Positions 52,982-63,591 of a stretch of DNA of 64,000 nucleotides are shown here, piece by piece. The stretch is from Streptomyces sp. 2114.4 (GTDB taxonomy: Bacteria > Actinomycetota > Actinomycetes > Streptomycetales > Streptomycetaceae), in NCBI RefSeq assembly GCF_900187385.1, contig NZ_FYEY01000001.1, positions 620,001 through 684,000 of the forward strand, in the 5' to 3' direction. Under the pieces are notes generated by a model, which searched no databases, had not been told where the DNA came from, and saw nothing but the letters and a program-made list of their open reading frames with translations. The translations under genes and the position numbers were made by a program. Each line of letters starts with the position of its first letter. Position 1 is the first letter of the stretch.

Positions 52982-53104
52982 GGGGTCTCCTCGCTTCGGA
53001 TTCTGCGGCGGTGGCGGCCGGATCCGCAAGGTGGTGCCGGCCGTCGCCGACGGGTACCGGCGGGCGGTCCGCCCGGGATGGCACGGCGCCCGGCCCACCG
53101 CGCC

Positions 53105-53887
53105 TCACGCATGCTGGGAGCTGACCGACACCGTTTCCCCGGTCATGTACGAGGCGTAGTCGCCGGCCAGGAAGACGATGACATTGGCGACCTCCCAGGG
53201 TTCGGCCCAGCGGCCGAACGCCTCCCGCTCGGTGAGCTCCGCCAGCAGCTCGGGCGTGGTCACCTTCGCCAGGTGCGGGTGCATCGCGAGGCTGGGCGAG
53301 ACCGCGTTGACCCGTACGCCGTACTCGGCGGCCTCCATGGCGGCGCACCGGGTCAGCGCCATCACCCCGGCCTTGGCCGCGGCGTAGTGGGCCTGGCCGC
53401 GCTGGGCGCGCCAGCCGACGACCGAGGCATTGTTGACGATCACGCCGCCGCGGCCGGCGGCCTTCATCCGGCGCAGGGCGGCCCGGGTGCAGCGGAAGGT
53501 GCCGTTCAGCGTCACGTCGAGGACCGCGCCCCACTGGGTGTCGGTCATCTCGACGAGGTCGGCGGTGCCGCCGAGCCCCGCGTTGTTGACCACGATGTCG
53601 AGGCGGCCATGGCGCTCCTCGGCCGTGTCCAGCAGGGCGCCCACCTGGTCCTCGTCGGTGACGTCGCAGGGCAGTGACGCCACCTGGCCGGAGCCGAACT
53701 CCTCGGCCAGCGCCTCGGCGGTGGCCCGCAGCCGGCGCGCATGGGCGTCACCGAGCACCACCCGGGCGCCTTCCTCCAGGAATCTGCGGGCGGTGGCCCC
53801 GCCGATGCCGGCTCCGGCGGCCGCGGTGATGACGGCGGTCCGGCCGTCGAGCAGGTGGTGGCCGGGCACATAGGGCGGCGGTGTCAT
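53105..53887 (-). CDS. ipdF: SDR family hydroxyacyl-CoA dehydrogenase (IpdF-like)
   Basis: 260 residues. Cofactor loop TAAAGAGIGGATARRF (longer Ala run than the usual TGxxxGxG), VNNAG, catalytic Ser in NNASVVGW and Tyr/Lys in HYAAAKAG. The opening VPGHHLLDGRTAVIT is typical of the IpdF group, which oxidises the 5-hydroxyl side of HIP-CoA intermediates. GAGGAGG precedes the ATG. Divergent from the acyl-CoA dehydrogenase pair across a 234-bp region with the cluster motif. Confidence 0.88.
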   Translation of the reverse strand: MTPPPYVPGHHLLDGRTAVITAAAGAGIGGATARRFLEEGARVVLGDAHARRLRATAEALAEEFGSGQVASLPCDVTDEDQVGALLDTAEERHGRLDIVVNNAGLGGTADLVEMTDTQWGAVLDVTLNGTFRCTRAALRRMKAAGRGGVIVNNASVVGWRAQRGQAHYAAAKAGVMALTRCAAMEAAEYGVRVNAVSPSLAMHPHLAKVTTPELLAELTEREAFGRWAEPWEVANVIVFLAGDYASYMTGETVSVSSQHA

Positions 53888-53982
53888 CCGTGAGCCTCCT
53901 CTTCCCGCAGCCTGCTGCGGACTCCGGGGCCGGGGCTCCCGACGCTGACGGGGCCTCGACGCCGCTCTGCCGGTACGTTAAT

Positions 53983-54027
53983 CTACCAAACACTTGTTAG
54001 GGAAGCGCTTGTCAGGGCTTGCCAGGG
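53983..54027. promoter_or_regulatory. candidate operator site 2 with three direct repeats
   Basis: CTACCAAACACTTGTTAGG (53983-54001) matches site 1. Immediately following, CTTGTTAGGG, CTTGTCAGGG and CTTGCCAGGG (starting 53993, 54008, 54018) form a set of related 10-mers spaced 15 and 10 bases. The whole lies in the divergent region between ipdF and the acyl-CoA dehydrogenase genes, which otherwise holds nothing coding. Confidence 0.6.
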
Positions 54028-54121
54028 AAGGAGGGCGGATGCCCGCTGCCCGCCACGACGCACTCCCGAGTGGTGTTCCGCGGGGGCCTCATGGGGCCGT
54101 CGCCCGGGAGGCGGGGGCCTG

Positions 54122-55291
54122 ATGGACCTCGACCTCACCGCCGCTGACGAGGCGTTCCGGACCGAGGCCCGCGCCTGGCTCACCGCGCAGGTGCCCGCCG
54201 TTCCCCTGCCGTCCCTGGAGACCGCGGAGGGGTTCGCCGCCCACCGGGAGTGGGAGCGCCGGCTCGCCGCGGACCGCTGGTCGGTGGTCTCCTGGCCCGA
54301 GGAGTACGGCGGCCGGGGCGCTTCGCTCCTGCAGTGGCTGCTCTTCGAGGAGGAGTACTACGCCGCGGGCGCCCCCGGGCGGGTCGGCCAGAACGGCATC
54401 AGCCTTCTCGCGCCCACCCTCTTCGAGCACGGCACCGACGAGCAACGCGCCCGCCTCCTTCGCCCCATGGCACGCGGCGAGGTCATCTGGGCACAGGCCT
54501 GGTCGGAGCCGGAGTCGGGCTCGGACCTGGCGTCGCTGCGCTCGACCGCCGTACGGACCGACGGCGGCTGGCTGCTGAACGGGCAGAAGACCTGGTCGTC
54601 CCGGGCCGCCTTCGCCGACCGCGCCTTCGGGCTGTTCCGCAGCGACCCGGACGCCGCCCGCCCGCACCAGGGGCTCAGCTACCTGATGTTCCCGCTGGAC
54701 GCGCCGGGCGTGACGGTGCGCCCCCTCGGCCGGCTGGACGGCAAGCCGGCCTTCGCCGAACTCTTCCTCGATGAGGTCTTCGTGCCGGACGCGGACGTCA
54801 TCGGCGAGCAGGGCCGGGGATGGCAGGTCGCCATGAGCACCGCCGGCAACGAACGCGGCCTGACGCTCCGCAGTCCGGGCCGCTTCACCGCGGCCGCCGG
54901 ACGGCTGGCCGCGCTGTGGCGCGAGGCCCCGGAGACGGCAGGCCCGGCGCTCGGCGAGCGGGTCGCCGACGCGCTGATCGGCGCCAGGGCGTATCAGCTG
55001 TTCACCTACGCCCACGCCTCCCGGCTCGCCGCCGGCGAGTCGATCGGCGCCGAGTCGAGCCTGAACAAGGTCTTCTGGTCCGAGCTCGACATCGCCCTGC
55101 ACGAGACCGCCCTGGATCTGCTCGGACCGTCCGGCATGCTCGCCGATGACGCCGACGAGGCGCCCGCGCACGGGAGTTGGGCCGAGGGGTACACCTTCTC
55201 CCTGGCCGGGCCGATCTATGCCGGCACCAACGAGATCCAGCGCGACATCATCGCCGAGCGGCTGCTCGGTCTGCCGAAGGGACGCCGCTGA
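54122..55291 (+). CDS. acyl-CoA dehydrogenase, larger subunit (FadE30/IpdE-like)
   Basis: 389 residues. ACAD fold with QAWSEPESGSDLASL (flavin/substrate contact) and the C-terminal IYAGTNEIQRDIIAERLLG. The position of the common catalytic Glu in YEGT is Ala here, as in the steroid-specific FadE proteins that work as heteromeric alpha2beta2 pairs. GGAGG-type ribosome site. Its stop overlaps the next ACAD gene (TGATG), strongly suggesting the two products form such a pair. Probably dehydrogenates a ring-derived CoA ester in HIP-CoA breakdown. Confidence 0.9.
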   Translation: MDLDLTAADEAFRTEARAWLTAQVPAVPLPSLETAEGFAAHREWERRLAADRWSVVSWPEEYGGRGASLLQWLLFEEEYYAAGAPGRVGQNGISLLAPTLFEHGTDEQRARLLRPMARGEVIWAQAWSEPESGSDLASLRSTAVRTDGGWLLNGQKTWSSRAAFADRAFGLFRSDPDAARPHQGLSYLMFPLDAPGVTVRPLGRLDGKPAFAELFLDEVFVPDADVIGEQGRGWQVAMSTAGNERGLTLRSPGRFTAAAGRLAALWREAPETAGPALGERVADALIGARAYQLFTYAHASRLAAGESIGAESSLNKVFWSELDIALHETALDLLGPSGMLADDADEAPAHGSWAEGYTFSLAGPIYAGTNEIQRDIIAERLLGLPKGRR

Positions 55292-56274
55292 TGCGCTTCC
55301 TTGCGACCGCCGAGCAGCGGGAGTTCGCCCGTACGCTGGACGCCCTGCTGGGGACGTGTGGCACCCCGGCCGTGGCGCGGGCCTGGGCGGCCGGCGAGCA
55401 CAAACAGGGCCGTGAGCTGTGGGCGCGGATCGCGGCCGCGGGCGTGTTCGCGCTGGCCGTGACGGAGCGGCACGGCGGGCTGGGACCGCTTCCGGTCGAA
55501 CTGGCACTTTCCTTCGTGGAGTTGGGGCGGCACGCCGTGCCGGGGCCGCTGGCGGAGACGGTGGCGGCGGCCGCGTTCCTGGAACGTCTCGGCGAGGGCG
55601 GCGCGGCAAAGGACCTGCTGCCGCGGATCGCCGCGGGCGATGCCGTCGTGAGCCTGTGCGCCCGGGGCCCGTACGCCGTGGACGCGGATGCCGCCGACGC
55701 CGTCCTCGTCATCGAGGGCGACACGGTGCGCCGTACGGACACCCACGGACCCGTGCAGGCCTCCCTCGATCCCGCCCGGCGGCCGGCCCGCCCGCTCGGC
55801 GGCGGCGTGCTGGCGACGGGCCCCGCGGTGGCCGCGGCCGCCGCACACGCCGTCGATGTCGCACGGCTCGTCACCGCCGCGCAGTCCCTCGGCGTCGGCC
55901 GGGCCCTGCTGGCGGAAACGGTGTCCTACGCCAAGCAGCGCACCCAGTTCCACCGGCCCATCGGCTCGTTCCAGGCGGTCAAACACCGGCTGGCCGACAC
56001 CCTGATCGGGCTGGAGTTCGCGCAGCCGCTGGTGTACGCGGCGGCCCTGGCGGTGGCGGCGGGTGCCCCGTCGGCCGGCCGGGAGGTGGCGGCGGCGAAG
56101 GTCGCGGCGGGGGAGGCCGCCTACGCCGCGGCGCGTACGGCACTCCAACTGCACGGCGCCGTCGGTTACACCGCGGAACTGGACCTCTCGCTGTGGATCC
56201 GCAAGGCCCGCCCGCTGCGGGACGCGTGGGGAACCCCGGCCGAGTGCCGTGCGCGCGTCCTGGCCGCCTGCTGA
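55291..56274 (+). CDS. acyl-CoA dehydrogenase, smaller subunit (FadE33/IpdE2-like)
   Basis: 327 residues, shorter than a stand-alone ACAD. N-terminal helical domain, a shortened central beta domain (about 120-185), and the C-terminal four-helix domain with VSYAKQRTQFHRPIGSFQAV and LHGAVGYTAELDLS. Such short ACADs are non-identical partners that complete the active site of the larger subunit. ATG overlaps the upstream stop. Last gene of the cluster on this strand. Confidence 0.9.
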   Translation: MRFLATAEQREFARTLDALLGTCGTPAVARAWAAGEHKQGRELWARIAAAGVFALAVTERHGGLGPLPVELALSFVELGRHAVPGPLAETVAAAAFLERLGEGGAAKDLLPRIAAGDAVVSLCARGPYAVDADAADAVLVIEGDTVRRTDTHGPVQASLDPARRPARPLGGGVLATGPAVAAAAAHAVDVARLVTAAQSLGVGRALLAETVSYAKQRTQFHRPIGSFQAVKHRLADTLIGLEFAQPLVYAAALAVAAGAPSAGREVAAAKVAAGEAAYAAARTALQLHGAVGYTAELDLSLWIRKARPLRDAWGTPAECRARVLAAC

Positions 56275-56362
56275 CGCGGCGGAGCGAGGCCGCTGACCGA
56301 CGCCGCGAAGGGCTTCGCCCTCCTGCACTCGCCGGTCTGCCGCATGTCCCGCGGGTTCGTCC

Positions 56363-56944
56363 CTACGGGAGCCTGCGGTCCCGCTCGTCCAGGTCGGCCA
56401 GCATGGCGTCGGCCAGATCCCGCTCGGCGGTGTAGTACCGCTCCGACCACTTCAGCACCAGTGAGGGGGAGGACCAGGCCTCTTCGGCGCGGGTATCCGC
56501 CCCGTCCGCCTCGGCGCGCCGGCGCATCGTCTCCGCGTACTCCCGGTGACGGCCCAGCACTTCACGCATCCGGTCGCCCTCCAGCAGGTGGCCGAGCCAC
56601 AGCCGCAGCATCACCCCGTGCTTGAGGACGGGAGGTTCCACCGGCGCCTCACGCACCCAGTGGCGGACCGCCGCCATCCCCTCGTCGGTGATCACATAGA
56701 CCCGCTTGTCGCGGTTGCCGGTCTCCTGGGCGACCAGCCGGGAACTGGCGTAACCGGCCTTCTCCAGGCGCTTCAGCTCGCCGTAGATCTGGCTGAAGGA
56801 CGGGCTCCAGTAGAAGAAGTGCAGCGACCGGTCCGACCGCTTCTTCAGGTCGTAGCCGGACAGTTCCTCACCGAAGGAGAGCAGGCCCAGCACCGCCCAA
56901 CCGGTGGCCGGCAGTGCAGGTCGCTCCGCATCGCCGGCGCTCAC
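56363..56944 (-). CDS. PadR-family transcriptional regulator
   Basis: 193 residues from the GTG at 56944 (AGAGG nine bases ahead); GTG starts at 56968 and 56995 would add 8 or 17 residues. Winged-helix PadR domain (about 10-95) with WAVLGLLSFGEELSGYDLKKR and SFSQIYGELKRLEKAGY, then a C-terminal helical domain with the dimerisation coiled coil (about 100-190). PadR proteins repress genes for phenolic-acid or drug responses. Convergent with the dehydrogenase genes and divergent from the FUSC gene across about 360 bases (56945-57304) that hold no other gene. It could regulate either neighbour. Confidence 0.88.
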   Translation of the reverse strand: MSAGDAERPALPATGWAVLGLLSFGEELSGYDLKKRSDRSLHFFYWSPSFSQIYGELKRLEKAGYASSRLVAQETGNRDKRVYVITDEGMAAVRHWVREAPVEPPVLKHGVMLRLWLGHLLEGDRMREVLGRHREYAETMRRRAEADGADTRAEEAWSSPSLVLKWSERYYTAERDLADAMLADLDERDRRLP

Positions 56945-57304
56945 GGCGCCCGCCCTCTTCTCCGTCACGTCCCGCAGTCTACGGTCCGCGTCCACGCCTG
57001 CCCGCCCGGGACTGCGTCAACTCCCCTCCCCCGCACCCGCGTTCTTGGCACCCGTGTGCTCCCCGCAAGGGGGCTTCCCCCAGGCCACCTGGCATGCCCG
57101 GCGTCTTCTCCCCATCCGGTCCGACGGGTACCGCGAGGGCTCCCCCCGGCTGCCCCGGCGCGCGGCCGCCGCGGACCGTACGCCCGCGGCGGCCGGCCGC
57201 GCGGTGCGGACCGCGTGCCGCCGGCCAATAGTGGAAAGGTGAGCCGGCTACCGGGAGCTTCCCCGCGGTCCGGGCCGCGGCCGTCGGACGGCGGGCCCGC
57301 CGGG

Positions 57305-59470
57305 ATGGTGCGGCGCAGACTGCGCTACCTGCTGGAGCACGGACGACACGCCCTGCGCGCACACCGCTCCGTGGTCGGCAACGCGCTCCGGGTGACGGTG
57401 GCTTCATGTGTGGCCTTCTACGTCTGCCGCTACGCCCTCGGGCTGACCGTGATGTCCGTCTACGCCATGTTCACCGTGGTGTCGCTGGGCGTGCTCGCCC
57501 GGATCCCGGGGTCCGGACGCCAGCGCGCCACGACCGTGCTCACGGCGATCCCCGCCGGGCTGGCGCTCGTCACCCTGGGCACGCTGCTCGCCGTACAGAC
57601 CTGGTCCGCCGTCCTCGGCATGCTCGTCATCGGATTCCTGGTGGCGTACGCGGGCACCACCGGACCACGGATCGCCGGGGCCGCCCCCGGGATGCAACTG
57701 CTCTACATCCTGCCGTGTTTCCCGCCCTACGCCCCGGACGCGCTCGGCCAGCGGCTGTCCGGCTTCCTGCTGGGCGCGGTCCTGCTCGCGCTGGCCCAGC
57801 GCTTTCTGGTGCCCGAACCGGACACCCCGCCGTTCCGCCGGCTGCTGGCCGACGCCGCGGACGCCGCCGCGCGCCTGGCCGACCATCACGGCGGCACGCT
57901 CCCCGTACAGGCGCTCACCCGGGCGCACGAGACCGGGGACGCGCTGCGTCCGTCCCGGGTGCCGCCGGCCGATCTGCCCGCCTCCCCCACCCTCGCCCAC
58001 AAGGCCATGGCACACGCCACCGAGGCGGTGCGCACCCTGCTGGCCCGGCTGGAAGCCCTGCACGCCTCGGTCGGGCCGCGGTACGTCTACCACACGGAGA
58101 CCGTGGTGCTGCTGGAGAGCATCGGCGACGCGGCGCGCGAGGCGGCGCAGGCACTGCGGCGGGGCAAGCGACTGCGGCCCGGCGAGGGGCCGTCCGCCGC
58201 CGTCCTGCAGAGCGAGCTGGCGCCCGCACGGGCCCACCGGGCCGTGGACACCCTGGAGCGGCTGAGCGGCGACGACCGGCTGGTCTACCTGCGCCGCCGG
58301 TCCCAGGTGGTGCAGGCCGCCGACAGCACCGTCGTCCTCGCGCTGGCCACCCGGCTGCTGCTGGGCGACCGGTCCGTCGGACTAAGCCCCGCGGCGCACG
58401 GCTTCTCCTATGCGCGGGCGCGCTTGCACGAGCTGTGGTGGCAACGGCTGACCACCCACCTCACCCCCCGCTCGGTGATCTTCCAGAACGCCTGCCGGTT
58501 CGCGCTCGGCCTGGCCGCCGCGCGGGCCGTCGCCGGGCTCCTCGACCTGCAGCACGGCTTCTGGGTGCTGCTGGCCACGCTCACCCTCACCCGTACCACC
58601 AGCCTGGAGACCTGGTCCGCGGTCCGCCAGGCGCTGGCCGGCACGCTGGTCGGCGCGGTGCTGGCCGGGGGGCTGCTGGCGCTGGTCCACGACCGGGACA
58701 TGGTGTACGCGGTCGTGCTGCCGGTGGTGATGCTGGTGGCGTTCATCGCGGGGCCGCTGCGCGGGCTGGCCTGGGCGCAGGGCGGATTCACGCTGGTCGT
58801 GGCCACGCTGTTCGCACAGGTCTCCCCCGTCACCTGGCAGCTGGCCCCGGTCCGGCTGGTGGACGTGGTGGTCGGCAGCCTCATCGGGCTGGGCTGCGGG
58901 CTGGTGGCCTGGCCGCGGGGCGCGGGCCGCGAGGTGCGCCGCAGCATGGCGGGACTGTGCTCGGCCATCGCCGACGCCATCGGGTACACCACCGCACGGG
59001 TCGTCGACCACTCCGGCAGCGCGGACTGCCTCGAGATCAACCGTGCCCTCGTTCTCGCGCAGGAGAGCCTGGCCCAGTACCACTGCGAACTGCGGGACGA
59101 GAGCGTCGGACCGCCGGACTGGCCGTCGGTGCTGGTCGCCGGGGCGGAGGCGCGGCGCGGCGAACGCCTGCTGCCCGGCAGGCCGGGGCGGATCGCCTCG
59201 CGGGAGGTCCGCGCCTGGCTGCGCCGCGCGGCCGACCGGACGGCAGCCGACTACCGGTCCCTCGCCCGGCAGCTGCACGCGGACGGCGAGGTGCCCCCGG
59301 TGGCCGTCCGGCCGCTCGACATCCGCGCGCTGCTGGCGGTGGCCCCGGCCGTCCCGCGCCACTCCCCGGACCGGGAGGCCCGCGCGCTCTCGGCCGCGCT
59401 GCTCCTCGATTCGGTGATCTGGCTCGATGCGCTCACCGCCGATCTGGACCGGATCCGCCAGGAGATGTGA
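57305..59470 (+). CDS. FUSC family membrane protein (aromatic-acid exporter type)
   Basis: 721 residues from the ATG at 57305; a GTG at 57239 would add 22 residues. Two hydrophobic bundles of about six helices (residues about 25-165 and 390-540) with soluble helical regions after each, the layout of FUSC/AaeB/YccS proteins. The FUSC motif area is visible around HGFWVLLATLTLTRTTSLETWSAV in the second bundle. Members export aromatic carboxylic acids or relieve weak-acid stress. Divergent from the PadR gene, the usual local regulator for such exporters. Confidence 0.85.
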   Translation: MVRRRLRYLLEHGRHALRAHRSVVGNALRVTVASCVAFYVCRYALGLTVMSVYAMFTVVSLGVLARIPGSGRQRATTVLTAIPAGLALVTLGTLLAVQTWSAVLGMLVIGFLVAYAGTTGPRIAGAAPGMQLLYILPCFPPYAPDALGQRLSGFLLGAVLLALAQRFLVPEPDTPPFRRLLADAADAAARLADHHGGTLPVQALTRAHETGDALRPSRVPPADLPASPTLAHKAMAHATEAVRTLLARLEALHASVGPRYVYHTETVVLLESIGDAAREAAQALRRGKRLRPGEGPSAAVLQSELAPARAHRAVDTLERLSGDDRLVYLRRRSQVVQAADSTVVLALATRLLLGDRSVGLSPAAHGFSYARARLHELWWQRLTTHLTPRSVIFQNACRFALGLAAARAVAGLLDLQHGFWVLLATLTLTRTTSLETWSAVRQALAGTLVGAVLAGGLLALVHDRDMVYAVVLPVVMLVAFIAGPLRGLAWAQGGFTLVVATLFAQVSPVTWQLAPVRLVDVVVGSLIGLGCGLVAWPRGAGREVRRSMAGLCSAIADAIGYTTARVVDHSGSADCLEINRALVLAQESLAQYHCELRDESVGPPDWPSVLVAGAEARRGERLLPGRPGRIASREVRAWLRRAADRTAADYRSLARQLHADGEVPPVAVRPLDIRALLAVAPAVPRHSPDREARALSAALLLDSVIWLDALTADLDRIRQEM

Positions 59471-59500
59471 CGCCGCGCCGTCGGCCGCCGGCCGCCCGGC

Positions 59501-60694
59501 TCACCGCGTCCCGGGCGGCTGCCACTCCAGGAGCAGGATCGTGGCGTCGTCGTGCAGCCCGCCGTGCCGGCCCTCCAGAATGACGTGGATCAGCTGACGG
59601 AGCGCTTCCGAGGCGAGCTCGCCGACCGCGGTGGCCCGGATGATGGAGTCGGTGAACCCCGACAGGCCGAAGCGGCCGCCACCGGCCGTGCGGGCCTCGG
59701 TCACACCGTCGGTGTACAGCAGCACCCGGTCCCCGGGCTCCAGGGCCTCCCGGTGGACCGTGCGCGGGGCGTCGGCGAGCGCGGCAGGCATGCCCATCGG
59801 AGGTTCGCTCGGGCGCTCCAGCGCCTTGTGGACCTGGTGGTCGCGGATCAGCAGGGGCGGCGGATGGCCGCAGTTGCACCAGGTCAGCACCCCGCTGGCC
59901 AGGTCCAGCCGGGCGGCGATGCCGGTGCAGTACTGCTCGGGCAGCCACTCGGCGAGCACCGCGTCCACGGTCTTGACGAGTTCCGGCAGCGCGGCGCCCA
60001 TCCGGCGCGCGCTGCGGCAGCCGGCCATCGCGATCGACGTGGTCAGCCCCGAGGCGAGGTTGTGGCCCATCGCGTCGAGGATCACCGCATGCAGCGTCGA
60101 TTCGGTCAGCGCATGGTCGAAGGCGTCTCCGCCCAGCCCGTAGGCCGGTTCCAGGACGCCGGTGGACACGGCCCGTGCGCTGCCGACGGTCCGCGGGGGC
60201 AGCAGGGAGCGCACCAGCTCGGCGGGCAGCGTCATGGTGTCCGTGCGGGTCTTGCGCACCACGTGGTCGCTGATGCCGCGCTGGGAGGTGATCGCCATGG
60301 ACAGGACCGCCACCAGGGTGCGGCAGCGGCGCAGCACGGCGCTGTCCAGCGCGTCGACGTGCATGCCCACCACGCCCAGCCGGTCCGCACCGTTGACCAG
60401 CGGCAGCCAGGCGATGAGGGAGCCGGCGGGGCTCTCCTCGACGCGCAGCGCCAGCGTGCGGTAGGCCCAGCCGGCCAGCGACTCGTCCACCAGGAGCGGT
60501 TCCCCGCCGGAGAGGGGCGTCAGCTGCCGCTGCTGGAGGTCCACGAGGTAGACGGCCACCCGGCGCAGACCGATCCGGGCGGCGTAGCGGTCGACCAGGG
60601 CGAGGAAGCGTGAGGGCGGCGCGGTGTGGACGGCGGTCAGGAACTCCTGCAGCAGCTGCTCGCCGTCACCGGCCGGAACACTCTCCACGGCCAT
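59501..60694 (-). CDS. GAF-SpoIIE protein phosphatase
   Basis: 397 residues. Start at the ATG with GGAGGG eight bases ahead (MAVESVPAGD); longer starts are low-complexity. N-terminal GAF-like sensor (about 10-165), then SpoIIE PP2C phosphatase (about 180-395) with VILDAMGHNLASG, CNCGHPPPLLI, LLYTDGVTEAR and a final HDDATILLLEW supplying metal ligands. No HATPase domain, unlike the two other SpoIIE proteins in the window. Probably dephosphorylates an anti-anti-sigma factor. Divergent from the ClpC-like gene, with 317 bases between (60695-61011) that show no gene. Confidence 0.9.
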   Translation of the reverse strand: MAVESVPAGDGEQLLQEFLTAVHTAPPSRFLALVDRYAARIGLRRVAVYLVDLQQRQLTPLSGGEPLLVDESLAGWAYRTLALRVEESPAGSLIAWLPLVNGADRLGVVGMHVDALDSAVLRRCRTLVAVLSMAITSQRGISDHVVRKTRTDTMTLPAELVRSLLPPRTVGSARAVSTGVLEPAYGLGGDAFDHALTESTLHAVILDAMGHNLASGLTTSIAMAGCRSARRMGAALPELVKTVDAVLAEWLPEQYCTGIAARLDLASGVLTWCNCGHPPPLLIRDHQVHKALERPSEPPMGMPAALADAPRTVHREALEPGDRVLLYTDGVTEARTAGGGRFGLSGFTDSIIRATAVGELASEALRQLIHVILEGRHGGLHDDATILLLEWQPPGTR

Positions 60695-61011
60695 CCGCGC
60701 GTCCCTCCGAGCACCGTGCATCGCCCTGAACACTGCGAGCCAAGTGTGTTCCGGGCCCCTGCGCCATCCGGAAGCGCCATACGGCCCAACGGCCGCGCCC
60801 GCGCGGCAAGCGCCGCCGGACGCGGGAGCCGGCTCCGTTCCGCCCGGGTGCGGATGGGGTGGCGGGACCTGATCCTGAAGCAGTGGAGCCATGTGCGTGG
60901 TGTGGCGTCGCCGCTCGCGGGCACCCGCCGGGCAGGAGCACGCAGCAACAGCACAAGGAACCCGACAAGGCAGCATGTCGCGGTACCGCCGTGGCAGCGG
61001 AACGGACACGC

Positions 61012-63568
<2,557 letters not shown>

Positions 63569-63591
<23 letters not shown>

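Noticed and set aside
46429..56995. A TetR/KstR2 regulator gene within the steroid-type cluster
   Set aside because: No TetR-like helix-turn-helix protein is encoded in the region; the only regulator is PadR-type.
59501..61009. Long N-terminal form (502 residues) of the GAF-SpoIIE protein
   Set aside because: The extra 105 residues are low-complexity and overlap the control region of the divergent ClpC-like gene; the ATG at 60694 has a clear GGAGGG.
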